A stretch of DNA of 64,000 nt from an uncultured Rhodospirillales bacterium (GTDB lineage Bacteria; Pseudomonadota; Alphaproteobacteria; Rhodospirillales; UBA2165): positions 408,150 through 472,149 of the forward strand of contig CAJXKD010000002.1 of NCBI GenBank assembly GCA_913055735.1, written 5' to 3'. The translations under genes were made by a program, and so were the position numbers. Below, piece after piece: positions 35,720 through 44,800 of the stretch. Under the pieces are notes generated by a model, which was not told where the DNA came from, did not search any database, and was given only the letters and a program-made list of their open reading frames with translations. Every line of letters starts with the position of its first letter. Positions within the stretch are counted from its first letter, which is position 1.

Positions 35720-37144
35720 CTAGATGAGCCGATCAAGAGTGTCAGCCATACTCGGCGCGGGCCATTCGAACAATTCGATTGCCCGTGTGGCATCAATGGT
35801 GAAGCTTGTCGCATTGCCGTCGATTCGGGCGTCCAGACGTGACGAAGATCCAATTTTTTTCTTAAGTCGTTCCACAACCTCACCGACGGGTATCGTGTCG
35901 CCGGCGGCCAAATTGACGATTTCGGCACCGCTCCAGGAACGTGTGGCCAAGCTCCGGACAAACGCCGCGAGATCGTCGACATGAACGACATTGTTGAACG
36001 GCGTATCGGGATTGACGAAGGAAACCGGCTCATTGCGGCGTAATTTTTCGAGAACCCCGGTCAGCCATCCATGTTTGGCTCCGGGGCCGACGACGCCCGG
36101 AAGCCGTATCGACAGGGATGGAAGGCGATCTCCAACTTCCGCAAGCATCTGTTCACCAAGGCGTTTTGTCATCGCATAGGCGGGCGGGTCTACAATCGGT
36201 GTCGCCTCGGAAACGATAGCGTCCGATACGCGTCCATAGATGGAGATTGCCGAGAAGAAAATAAAACGCTTGGTCTCCGCTTCGAGGGCATAATCGATTA
36301 GTTTGCGGACAGGTTCCACGTTTTCCCGTGCAAGTTCAGCGGCCGTTACGCCTTTCACTCCCAACTTGGCGGCGGCATGGACGATGGTGTCAGTGCGATA
36401 GGGGAGGCCGCCGGGATCCTTGATATCTGTTTCCACAATTTGAAGGTTGCCACCCCCCGTTAAATCGGTTGACCGGTTGGGTCGTATCACGGCCACGACT
36501 GGGATGCTTGCGGCGGTTAAACAATTGACCACTGCCGAGCCGCAATAACCGCCTGCGCCGGTAACAATGGTTGTTTCTGCTGGCGATGGGCGTTCAACGG
36601 TTTGGGCAATGACGGATTCGCTGAAGGCGTTCAAGCCATCGATGTCGTCCCGGGCCGGTGCCCATGGCGCAAAGATGCAATCGTTCTCTCCGAGAAAGGG
36701 TCCTTCGGTCGTCTCATGATGGATAACATAGTCCGTAACAGGAAAATCGGCGTGATATACCCCTTTGTTAATTCGGTAATAAACGTCACCGTTTTCGCCG
36801 ATAACTTTGTGGTCTATGAGCGCACCTTCTTCGTCAAAGATCATCATGAGCATCTTGCCTTCGATGATATGGAAGGACTTTGATTTGTTGAGATGCTTTT
36901 TGGGAGGATGAATGCGAGCGCGGTGCTGATATATGATCATCTCGTGCACGCCGTCGTCATTTGGGCCCTCATGTAAAGACAAGCGTGCGTTTTCGCCGGT
37001 CGCTTCCGCCGTTCTTTTGAGTTCATCCATCAAGCGCCGGCCAACGGATGTCACGGGGTTTACGGAGAAGTAACCGGCAGATTTGGCTTTAGAGTCGCGA
37101 CGGGTTGTTTTGGGATCGTGGATCGAGACATCGGACTTTGACAT
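35720..37144 (-). CDS. cupin (WbuC-like) / NAD-dependent epimerase fusion
   Basis: The 474-residue protein has a WbuC-like cupin half (about 30-175, with HEMIIYQH, HPPKKHLNKSKSFHIIEGK) joined to an extended SDR (about 190-470, with VTGAGGYCG and YAMTK). Separate WbuC-like cupins occur in O-antigen clusters; here the domain is fused. It may bind or isomerise the same nucleotide sugar that the SDR acts on. The ATG with GAGG about 9 bases upstream is preferred over a TTG 15 bases earlier. It is the last gene of the minus-strand operon. Confidence 0.83.
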   Translation of the reverse strand: MSKSDVSIHDPKTTRRDSKAKSAGYFSVNPVTSVGRRLMDELKRTAEATGENARLSLHEGPNDDGVHEMIIYQHRARIHPPKKHLNKSKSFHIIEGKMLMMIFDEEGALIDHKVIGENGDVYYRINKGVYHADFPVTDYVIHHETTEGPFLGENDCIFAPWAPARDDIDGLNAFSESVIAQTVERPSPAETTIVTGAGGYCGSAVVNCLTAASIPVVAVIRPNRSTDLTGGGNLQIVETDIKDPGGLPYRTDTIVHAAAKLGVKGVTAAELARENVEPVRKLIDYALEAETKRFIFFSAISIYGRVSDAIVSEATPIVDPPAYAMTKRLGEQMLAEVGDRLPSLSIRLPGVVGPGAKHGWLTGVLEKLRRNEPVSFVNPDTPFNNVVHVDDLAAFVRSLATRSWSGAEIVNLAAGDTIPVGEVVERLKKKIGSSSRLDARIDGNATSFTIDATRAIELFEWPAPSMADTLDRLI

Positions 37145-37155
37145 GAATCTCGTCC

Positions 37156-39039
37156 TCAACTCGCGTACGCACTTGCGTCGTGCTGGCTGGGTAGCAGGTG
37201 ACCGATGCTCTTCGACGAGAAGTCACAGCTTTCCAGATCCTCCACCGACAGCCCAAAGGCGTCGAAGCGGTCCTGCCAATAGGACGAGGTTGCGAGGCGT
37301 GTCTTGAGGCGCTCGATCAACTTCGGCTCGATAGCACCGAATTTTCGATGTTGGAGAACGCCCAGGAAATAGAGCGCGAAACCGTTCTCGGGCGAAATAA
37401 CGTCGGCAAGAACATTCAGATGCGCGATCAGTTGATCGATCTTCACCGGGTTACTCTCGTGAAAGATACGGTGAAAGTTGAGGTGGTAATTCATGAAGAA
37501 CCAAATATCGGTCAGCTGTTCCGGCGTCGGAATGGCATCGAGCGGGATGTTGGCAAAGGCTTCGCGGAAATCGGGTGTCGCGAGTTGCCGTCCTTGCTCA
37601 ATCTCGGTCTGCTTGCCGTAGGCGCCGCCGTTGAAGCGCAGATCCTTGCTTCCCGTCTGCTGGATCAGCCCTTGGGCGACCATGGCATCGTAGAGGGGGG
37701 TGTTGGGAAGCGGCTGCAGTTGGCTGACACGGTACCAATCCAAATCCATCTGGCGGGCGACGCTAATGGTATCGAAGACCATTTCCATGGTCTCGCCGGG
37801 GAAGCCAACCATCAGGAAGACGCTGGAGTGAATTTGGTCGTAGTTGCGCAGGACTTCGGCGGCGGCAAGGAAGGTCCCGACGGTGCCCGGTTTACGCACA
37901 GAGCGTAGGATGTCACGGTTACCCGATTCCATGCCGATATTGAGGGCGATGCAGCCGCTTTCGGCGGCCGCCGAGATCACTTCCTCGGTGCAGGATTTAG
38001 CGATCACGCCATTGGTGGCATCCCACGTCAGGTTGAGGTCGTGGCGCACCATTTCGTTGAATAGGGAAACGGCCCGTGCGTGATCTTTGAGGAGGTCGTC
38101 GTCGAGCCACATGATGTGCTCGATGCCGTGTTCTTCTTTCAGCAGTTTGAGTTCGTCGATTACCGATCCGACACTGCGTTGCCGCACGCCGGTGCCATTG
38201 AAATTCCGCACGCTACAGAAGGTGCACTGGGCCCGGCAGCCGCGGTTCGACAGTACCGTGGCAAATTTGGTGTCTTTGGGCTTAAAGCAGTAGAACGCGC
38301 CGATTGTCCCCGCGCCCGAATAGGAACCGACATCGATCAGGTCATAGGCCGGGACGGTGTCGATCTCCTCGATACCGGGCACGAGCGGCTGCAGGAAGCG
38401 CAACCGTTCGCCGCCGCTGTCGAGAATGACCTGGGAGAGTTCTTCCACGGGCGTCTTGCCGCCGACGACGGCGGCAAAGGTCTTGATTGCCATGTCGCCC
38501 TCTCGCAGGAAGGCGATGGACGCGGCGGGAACGTCGTCCAATACCCGTTCGACGTCGTTGGTCACGTGAACCCCGCCGACTGCGACTGGCCGGCCGGTCG
38601 CCCCGATGCGTTCGCACACATTCTTGAATGAGCCGTGCGTCATGGTGAACATGCAGGTGACGCCGACCAGATCGGGGTCGAACGCGTCGAGCTCTGCATC
38701 CAGGCGGTCCTGCCAGACGGCGTCAAAATCGAACTCTTCTGCCGTCTCGGCGGTGCGGCACTGCTGCAAAATTTCGTCGTTCAGGTTGCAGATGCGGACG
38801 TCGACGCCTTCGTCCCGCAGATGCTGAGCGATGAGCAATAGGCCGTAGGGCGGATAGTTGGTGTAGCGGCCCCGTTTGGCGGTATCGAAACGGAACAGCG
38901 ACGCGTCGGCATCGGGCGGCGTTACCAATAACACCCGCTCTAGCTTACCCTTGGGGAAGAATTTCGAGAGCATTGCTTCGGCGCGTCGCAGCGCGCCGCT
39001 GTCCATTTGTTCGAATCTGTTGAGGCTGATCTCGTTCAT
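37156..39039 (-). CDS. B12-binding-domain radical SAM protein
   Basis: A 627-residue cobalamin-type radical SAM enzyme, larger than the 498-residue one at the start of the plus-strand set. Residues 35-200 are the B12-binding-like domain (GVTCMFTMTHG, VGGVHVTND). The cluster motif is C268-x3-C272-x2-C275 (CRAQCTFC), and a C-terminal extension of about 150 residues follows. A sugar C-methylase or related role is inferred from context. Its ATG overlaps the stop of the downstream reductase gene (ATGA) on the same strand. Confidence 0.85.
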   Translation of the reverse strand: MNEISLNRFEQMDSGALRRAEAMLSKFFPKGKLERVLLVTPPDADASLFRFDTAKRGRYTNYPPYGLLLIAQHLRDEGVDVRICNLNDEILQQCRTAETAEEFDFDAVWQDRLDAELDAFDPDLVGVTCMFTMTHGSFKNVCERIGATGRPVAVGGVHVTNDVERVLDDVPAASIAFLREGDMAIKTFAAVVGGKTPVEELSQVILDSGGERLRFLQPLVPGIEEIDTVPAYDLIDVGSYSGAGTIGAFYCFKPKDTKFATVLSNRGCRAQCTFCSVRNFNGTGVRQRSVGSVIDELKLLKEEHGIEHIMWLDDDLLKDHARAVSLFNEMVRHDLNLTWDATNGVIAKSCTEEVISAAAESGCIALNIGMESGNRDILRSVRKPGTVGTFLAAAEVLRNYDQIHSSVFLMVGFPGETMEMVFDTISVARQMDLDWYRVSQLQPLPNTPLYDAMVAQGLIQQTGSKDLRFNGGAYGKQTEIEQGRQLATPDFREAFANIPLDAIPTPEQLTDIWFFMNYHLNFHRIFHESNPVKIDQLIAHLNVLADVISPENGFALYFLGVLQHRKFGAIEPKLIERLKTRLATSSYWQDRFDAFGLSVEDLESCDFSSKSIGHLLPSQHDASAYAS

Positions 39040-39941
39040 GCCGGTATCGCCTGCGATTGCATCATTTTCGCGTCGATCATCGCTACTTTGTTAGCGACGG
39101 TGATCCACGGGCTCTGCAATTGGTGGCCCGTCGCCGCAACATACTTTTCGGAGCGCAGCCAGCTTTTTGCCGGCCTCGGTTCCGTAAACGGGAGCGAGGC
39201 GAAATCCGTTTTCTCGAAGGCCATATGTTTGCCCAGCGTGCTCGCGTCGGCGATCCAGCGGCCGAGGTTGGCGCGCACCACCGGTGGGTTGGCAGCGACA
39301 TGAAACAGACCGCGATGGTCGTCCTCGAACAGGCGGATCAATGCCTGGCTGAGGTCGCGCACCTCGGTAAGGGTGAACAGATTGTCGGTAGCGAGGCGCG
39401 CCGTTCCGTTGAGAAGGGCGGCATAGGTGCTTTCGATGGGACAGCGGGGATTGGCTTCGGGTGAAATGGTCCAGCCGGTGCGCACCACGCACCAATCGCC
39501 GGCGCGGGCGCGCAGGTAATCCTCCACTTCGACTTTCTGGCGCCCATAAAGAGTGAGCGGGACGGGAGCGTCGTCTTCCGTGTAACCTTCGTCGCTCCGG
39601 CCGTCGAAAACCATCTCACTGGACAGGAAAAATAGTTTTGCGCCGGCATCATTGGCTTCGTCAATCAGGCGGCAGGTCGCATCGACGTTGATGGCCTGCG
39701 AGGCCTCCGGATTGCGAAACACCCAGTTGGGATCGATCTGGGCCGACAGCAAAAATACCGCGTCATCGTGGCCGAAGTCCGGCACGGCTTCATAGAGGAA
39801 GTCCCGGGTCAGATCGAACCGACGAAGGTCGCTCCCGGGCTGGGTTAGATAAGTCCCAATAACATCGTGACCCGCGCGCTTCGCGTCGGCGCGCAGTTGG
39901 CGGCCTATGAGACCTGAGGCGCCGAGAATGATAATTCGCAC
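39036..39941 (-). CDS. sugar nucleotide reductase (dTDP-4-dehydrorhamnose reductase-like SDR)
   Basis: A 301-residue extended SDR of the RmlD-like group, with LGASGLIG at 7-14, FLSSEMVFDG and YGRQK. RmlD relatives reduce a 4-keto sugar nucleotide. It overlaps the downstream radical SAM gene by 4 bases and follows the LIC12192-family gene by 72 bases. Confidence 0.85.
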   Translation of the reverse strand: MRIIILGASGLIGRQLRADAKRAGHDVIGTYLTQPGSDLRRFDLTRDFLYEAVPDFGHDDAVFLLSAQIDPNWVFRNPEASQAINVDATCRLIDEANDAGAKLFFLSSEMVFDGRSDEGYTEDDAPVPLTLYGRQKVEVEDYLRARAGDWCVVRTGWTISPEANPRCPIESTYAALLNGTARLATDNLFTLTEVRDLSQALIRLFEDDHRGLFHVAANPPVVRANLGRWIADASTLGKHMAFEKTDFASLPFTEPRPAKSWLRSEKYVAATGHQLQSPWITVANKVAMIDAKMMQSQAIPA

Positions 39942-40013
39942 GATATCTCCTCTGACATCTAGAATTCTTGCCGTTTCCTTGGAACGCGAATGGCGCCGCG
40001 GTCCAAGCGTAAC

Positions 40014-40460
40014 CTATTGAAAAACAGTATTTTTATTCGGGATCAGGGCGTGCAAATCTTCCGTCAGTAGACCTGTTTGGAGGATTTCTCGGACCTGCCA
40101 GATATCTTCGACGCGTTCGATTTGGGCGCGGTTCTTTATGCTCAATCCTTCGACAGCTGCGTGAAGTTCGGCGCCGCAATCGAGTATCCGGTGGTAGATA
40201 TCGAGCCGCCGGTCTCGGCGTTCCGGCAACATGAACAGGCTGTAGCAAATCATGCCGCCCAGCCGGGGCATGTCGCGGAGCACGTTCTCGAGAACCATAT
40301 AGGCGTTCTTGGGCGACAACTCGGTTGCGCTGAGCAGGAACTCGAGATTGTTCTGTTTCGCATATTCACGAATGACCATGTTCTGAACATGCTGAGGGGT
40401 TCGATTGCCGTTGATGGGCCGGCTGGCGATGTAACCACGGTATCCTTGGCGTTCAGTCAT
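40014..40460 (-). CDS. sporadic carbohydrate cluster protein, LIC12192 family
   Basis: A small 148-residue protein of the family named after Leptospira LIC12192, found in scattered surface-carbohydrate loci (QGYRGYIASRPINGNRTPQH at the N-terminus, FLLSATELS). Biochemical function is not established. Its start overlaps the end of the 2OG-oxygenase gene by 8 bases, and the two families are known to travel together, so they probably work on the same step. Confidence 0.83.
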   Translation of the reverse strand: MTERQGYRGYIASRPINGNRTPQHVQNMVIREYAKQNNLEFLLSATELSPKNAYMVLENVLRDMPRLGGMICYSLFMLPERRDRRLDIYHRILDCGAELHAAVEGLSIKNRAQIERVEDIWQVREILQTGLLTEDLHALIPNKNTVFQ

Positions 40461-41286
40461 GAAAGCCTCCCGGTTCTTTGTAAGACATACCCAAGCGGGT
40501 GGCGGGCCGTAGCGTGATCGGTTCGAAGAATTCGCCGAACTGTTTGTCGGCGTAGGGCGACAACAGGCTCTTGAAGCGGCAGTTCATGGACCAGCGGGTG
40601 GTGATTTCCTGATTGACCCGATTGCCATGCAACAAGTTCTGGGAAAACAGCAGGAACTGGCCGAAGCCGACATTCATCCATAGGAGATCGGGTTCGATGG
40701 ATCGGAAGAGAGCTTCCGAATCCTGCTCTTCGAAATCGGCAAGATTGTCCATGACCTGACTGTTTTTCGCCGGAGGCAGCAGGTACATGCTCTTGCTGGC
40801 ATAACAGTCGACCAAGGGCAGCCAAACCACCACTTCATAGGGTGAATCGCCGTTGAGCGAATCGGCATGAACCGGGAGGAGGGAGCTCTCGTCCCCCGGC
40901 ATTTGAATGCTGAGATTGATATTCCGCTGCATCGCCAATTCGTTGCCGACCAGGGTTTCGATGGCCTGCCGGGCGAGCGCGAAATAGGCTGGCCGGAACC
41001 AGTCGAGGCGTTTCATGCCACCGAACACCGCCAGACGAAGCGCGTTGAGTGTGTCGGGGGTGACATGGCGGCCGATGTTATCGAGAAATTCCCCGGCGTC
41101 GCTGGGAGGAGCCATGCCGAGATGGGTGGCGGCGAGATCGACGACGGCATTCCGAATCCGTTCCAGCGCTGCGGTATCTTCCACTTGGCCGATATGATAG
41201 CCGGCACTGAGAAAGTCCGACGACATGTCGCGCTCGCGCGCGCTCATGAAACTATAGGCCGGTTCCTGGGTGAAGTTGCCGTCCAT
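40453..41286 (-). CDS. sporadic carbohydrate cluster 2OG-Fe(II) oxygenase
   Basis: A 277-residue oxygenase of the 2-oxoglutarate/Fe(II) superfamily. The iron triad is H140-x-D142 (LPVHADS) and H220 (NLLHGNR), with R231 (TTRWSM) as the probable 2-oxoglutarate contact. It belongs to the group that accompanies LIC12192-type proteins in sugar clusters. It probably hydroxylates or desaturates a sugar or sugar acid. Its ATG overlaps the transketolase stop by one base. Confidence 0.83.
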   Translation of the reverse strand: MDGNFTQEPAYSFMSARERDMSSDFLSAGYHIGQVEDTAALERIRNAVVDLAATHLGMAPPSDAGEFLDNIGRHVTPDTLNALRLAVFGGMKRLDWFRPAYFALARQAIETLVGNELAMQRNINLSIQMPGDESSLLPVHADSLNGDSPYEVVVWLPLVDCYASKSMYLLPPAKNSQVMDNLADFEEQDSEALFRSIEPDLLWMNVGFGQFLLFSQNLLHGNRVNQEITTRWSMNCRFKSLLSPYADKQFGEFFEPITLRPATRLGMSYKEPGGFHD

Positions 41287-42224
41287 TACGCCGCCTCATC
41301 CGCCGCCGTTGCCCGCCGGATCGTTTCGGCGATTTGGAAGGGCTGCAGCCCATAGCTCCGCATCATCGTGTCCTGCGAGCCGTATTCCCGGGTGAAGGCA
41401 TCCGGCACGCCAAGTCTTTCGACGTGGGGCATCTGGGTGCCGAGCGTATCGCTCAGGGTTTCGAGAATGGCACTGCCGAGGCCGCCAGAGCGCAGGTGCT
41501 CATCGAGAGTGAAGATCGACGACACGCCGCGTGCCAGATCGGTAATCAGATCGGCGTCCAAGGGCTTGATGGTGTGGAAATGGACGACGCCACAGGTCAC
41601 ACCGGATTTAGCCAGCATTTCCGCCGCTTCCAAGGCGCGTCCGGTCATCACGCCGCTCGATGCGATCAGCACGCTTCCCGGCCGGCGCATGACGATACCC
41701 TTGCCGATGTCGAAACCGGCGTCTTCGTCGGAGACGATGGGATCCCCGCCTTTGCCGAGGCGAACATAGATCGGATGCGCCCAATCGAGGGTCTGGGGCA
41801 TGGCGCGTTTCATCTCTTCCGCGTCGGCGGGGGATACTACGGTCATGTTGGGCAACGAGCGCATCAAGGCGATGTCGTCGATGGCGATGTGCGTCGGCCC
41901 CAACGGCGCGTAAACGAACCCGCCGCCGTTGGCGATGAGCCGCACCGGCAGATCGTGCAGGCAGACGTCCATCGCGACCTGCTCGAAACAGCGTCGTGTC
42001 AGAAACGTCGCAATCGTGTTCACGTAAGGGACATACCCTTCGAGCGCCAGGCCCGCTGCCATGCCGATGATGTTGGCTTCGGAGACGCCTTCCATGAAAA
42101 ATCGGTCGGGCATCTCTTCGCGGAACTGATCGAGCACGCCGGGTCCAAGGTCGGACCCGATGAACACCACGCGGTCGTCGGTCTTGGCCAGTTCGTAAAC
42201 CATATCGAGACTGGTGCGGCGCAT
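41286..42224 (-). CDS. transketolase C-terminal subunit (second copy)
   Basis: A 312-residue transketolase half with the pyrimidine domain (VSEANIIGMAAGLALEG, including the activating Glu) and the C-terminal domain (DEHLRSGGLGSAIL). It differs clearly from the copy at 23.8 kb, so it is an ancient rather than recent duplicate. The start at MRRTSLDMVY overlaps the N-subunit stop (ATGA). Confidence 0.88.
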   Translation of the reverse strand: MRRTSLDMVYELAKTDDRVVFIGSDLGPGVLDQFREEMPDRFFMEGVSEANIIGMAAGLALEGYVPYVNTIATFLTRRCFEQVAMDVCLHDLPVRLIANGGGFVYAPLGPTHIAIDDIALMRSLPNMTVVSPADAEEMKRAMPQTLDWAHPIYVRLGKGGDPIVSDEDAGFDIGKGIVMRRPGSVLIASSGVMTGRALEAAEMLAKSGVTCGVVHFHTIKPLDADLITDLARGVSSIFTLDEHLRSGGLGSAILETLSDTLGTQMPHVERLGVPDAFTREYGSQDTMMRSYGLQPFQIAETIRRATAADEAA

Positions 42225-43075
42225 CAGGCGTTCTCCACGGCACGGGTAAGGTCGGCGATATCCTTTGGGCTCAGCCGGGATTTGTGATGCCACTCCGCCT
42301 TGTTCTCCGCGTAGGAGACACCGCGGCCTTTTACCGTATGACAGATCACCGCCGTTGGGCGGTTCGGTTCCAGCGGCATCGTCGACAGGACGGCCCGCAG
42401 CGCACCCACGTCATGTCCGTCGACTTCCACGGCGGCGAAACCGAAGCTGCGCCATTTGTCGGCGAGCGGTTCCAGCGGCTGCACATAGTCGGTGGGGCCA
42501 TAGCTTTGCAGCTTGTTGTAATCGATCAGGGCGACGAGGTTATCGAGGCCGTGCTTGGCGGCGCACATGGCGCCTTCCCAAACCGATCCTTCATTGATTT
42601 CGCCATCCCCCATGACAACGAAGACCCGGTTGCCGTTCCCGCGCATACGGGCGGCGAGGGCCATGCCGATGCCGGCCGATAGGCCGTGTCCGAGCGCACC
42701 CGTGGAAAACTCCACACCCGGAATCTTGCCGTATTCAGGATGCCCGCCGAGCTTGGATGTCGGATGGCAGAAGGTGCTGAGGTCTTCCTTGGGAAAGAAT
42801 CCCTTATCGGCGAGGAGCGCATAAAGAGCGAGGCACCCGTGTCCCTTGCTGAGGATACACCTGTCGCGATCCGTCCAGGCCGGATCGTCGGGCCGGTAGC
42901 GCAGGACGTCGTCATAGAGAACGCGGAAGATCTCGATCAGGGAGAAGGTCGAGCCGATATGCCCCCGTCCACCGCCTTCCAAGGCGGTAATGACGAGCTT
43001 ACGGAGCGCGACGCTGCGCGCGTCCAATCCCGGCGCCGCGGATAGGGGTTCGGCAAAGGCCGGTTCGGCATTCAT
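42224..43075 (-). CDS. transketolase N-terminal subunit (second copy)
   Basis: The 283-residue TPP-binding half, with GHGCLALYALL, GALGHGLSAG and the TPP motif GDGEINEG...N (DYNKL). It overlaps the downstream C-subunit gene by 3 bases and the upstream kinase gene by 4, so the operon is tightly packed. It would form a heterodimeric transketolase for a second C2-transfer step. Confidence 0.88.
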   Translation of the reverse strand: MNAEPAFAEPLSAAPGLDARSVALRKLVITALEGGGRGHIGSTFSLIEIFRVLYDDVLRYRPDDPAWTDRDRCILSKGHGCLALYALLADKGFFPKEDLSTFCHPTSKLGGHPEYGKIPGVEFSTGALGHGLSAGIGMALAARMRGNGNRVFVVMGDGEINEGSVWEGAMCAAKHGLDNLVALIDYNKLQSYGPTDYVQPLEPLADKWRSFGFAAVEVDGHDVGALRAVLSTMPLEPNRPTAVICHTVKGRGVSYAENKAEWHHKSRLSPKDIADLTRAVENA

Positions 43076-44109
43076 CGCCCAAGCGTCCGGTAGAGCTTGA
43101 GGGCGGTTGCCAGCATGTTTCTGGACTTCAGCAATTGGGCCTGCCTCCTGTGCTCGATGACTTCGTTTTCGCCCGTTGAGCTAATTTGAGCCCCATCTTG
43201 CAAATAAATGTTTAACAAAATCAGGCACCAGCGAAGCCCGTACAGGGGCAGGACAAACTGCAATTTTTGGCGGAATTTGGGGGTTTCTCGGAAGATGTTG
43301 GTGCAGGTCTCGGTGATCGAGCGCTTGGCGCCGTCATCGAGGTCCATGCCGGGATGAAGAAGGGTATCGGAAACCAGCTTGGCGGGGTCGTCCCAGCCGA
43401 AATACTCGAAATCGAGGAAAACGACCTCGCCGTTGGGGCGCCGCAGGGCGTTGTGGAAGCCGAAGTCCGATGGGCTCAGTGTCCAGCCAGAGGCGGGGAG
43501 GGGCTGCTTGGCTGAAATCGCCGCCCGCTCGAGAAGATTGAGAATGCCGTCGCATATTTCGTCGGTTGCCGGATCGAATTCGTCGAGCAGATAGTCCTTG
43601 AGACCGTAGTTGATCACCTCGTCCAACCGTTCCCGCCGTGCCCGAATCTGTGTGATCGTGTCGGTGACGGAAAAGCAGGCTTCCGAAGCCAATGGAAGAT
43701 GAGACGCGCGGTCGCTCCGGCTTAAATCCTTCAACCGTGCGATGAACGCCGTCGCCCTTGTAATGTCGGATCTTTCGGGAGTTTGAATCGGCACGCCGTC
43801 GATCCATTCGAAAAGGGCGGCACCGTCCGATGCGTCGTGGGCGACGAGCCGGGGAATGCACGATACGCCTTCGCCGGTTAGGAATTCGACGGCGGCGACC
43901 TCGGTTTTAAGCCGGTCTCGCGGATCCCGCGGGTCGCGGCGGTAGAGTTTCAGCGCATAGGAGTCGGGGCCGGCGGTGATTTTATAGAGCCCATTGTTGC
44001 CGCCGCCGGTGATGATTTCCGCACTTTCTATTTCGGCTCCGCAGAGACGTTGGCCAATTTCCACGGCAATATCCGGCGGCGACGTTTCAACCAGCGCTAA
44101 AGACGGCAT
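43072..44109 (-). CDS. phosphotransferase of the APH/choline-kinase fold
   Basis: A 345-residue kinase-like protein with an N-terminal ATP lobe (GGGNNGLYKI, YALKLYRRD) and a catalytic loop reading LSPSDFGFHNALRR followed by the metal motif LDFEYFGWDD. The usual HGDxxxxN His is replaced by Ser (SPSD), but the catalytic Asp, Asn and the DFE are kept. It probably phosphorylates a sugar or small alcohol of this pathway. Its end overlaps the HAD gene by 23 bases. Confidence 0.82.
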   Translation of the reverse strand: MPSLALVETSPPDIAVEIGQRLCGAEIESAEIITGGGNNGLYKITAGPDSYALKLYRRDPRDPRDRLKTEVAAVEFLTGEGVSCIPRLVAHDASDGAALFEWIDGVPIQTPERSDITRATAFIARLKDLSRSDRASHLPLASEACFSVTDTITQIRARRERLDEVINYGLKDYLLDEFDPATDEICDGILNLLERAAISAKQPLPASGWTLSPSDFGFHNALRRPNGEVVFLDFEYFGWDDPAKLVSDTLLHPGMDLDDGAKRSITETCTNIFRETPKFRQKLQFVLPLYGLRWCLILLNIYLQDGAQISSTGENEVIEHRRQAQLLKSRNMLATALKLYRTLGR

Positions 44110-44749
44110 CAGCGATCATCTCCCAAGAACGGTAAGCAGGGCAGTCGGCTCCCCTTGAACCCGGGCCGCCGGACTCACTCTCCGGGCCGCCATCGGGCGC
44201 ATAGAGATAGCGGTGGACGTCGTCGGGAAATCCCGGATGGGCAAATACTTCGACGAGGTCGTCGATAAAATGGGTGCATCCCAATTCGGAAATCCGGCGA
44301 ACCTTGGCGTCGCGCGTCGCTTCGAAGAAGACATGCTGTTTTGGAATCCCATAGCGATCTTCTTCGTAGAGACCTTGTTTCGCCATCCAGGCCGAGGCCG
44401 CTTCGCGGAGGTTTACGCCCTCCTGATCCAGGGTCGCGTATTTGGTTTTGTGGCTGACAACGAAAACGTCGGCGCCCTCGTCTTTACAGCGGCGGAAGAA
44501 CGCTTCGGCGCCGGGGGTGAAACGGGCCTCGCGCATCATGGGACCGTAAACCCGTGCCTGTAGGGTTTGCCACTTCGTTTCGCCATCGGGAAGCGACCGA
44601 ATGGTGTCGCGCAGTTGCCGTTTCGACATTTCCGTCGGAAAGTCGCCGTCGCCGATCCAGCCGGCCTCCACGGCGGCCGCGTGAAAGACACGATCATAAT
44701 CCACGATCGTGTTGTCGAAATCGATGCCGATACGGAGGCGGTTGTTCAT
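44087..44749 (-). CDS. HAD-family phosphatase
   Basis: A 220-residue HAD hydrolase with nucleophile and acid in IGIDFDNTIVDYD, a Ser in VVSHKTKYA, and the metal-binding acids FIDDLVEVF. Similar proteins sit in surface sugar clusters and may remove a phosphate after the kinase step encoded next door, or give the pathway its direction. The substrate is unknown. Confidence 0.83.
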   Translation of the reverse strand: MNNRLRIGIDFDNTIVDYDRVFHAAAVEAGWIGDGDFPTEMSKRQLRDTIRSLPDGETKWQTLQARVYGPMMREARFTPGAEAFFRRCKDEGADVFVVSHKTKYATLDQEGVNLREAASAWMAKQGLYEEDRYGIPKQHVFFEATRDAKVRRISELGCTHFIDDLVEVFAHPGFPDDVHRYLYAPDGGPESESGGPGSRGADCPAYRSWEMIADAVFSAG

Positions 44750-44800
44750 TGTCGTTACGCCGGTCTGATGACGGCCACCAGGCTGCTTCCGTCCGAAATG

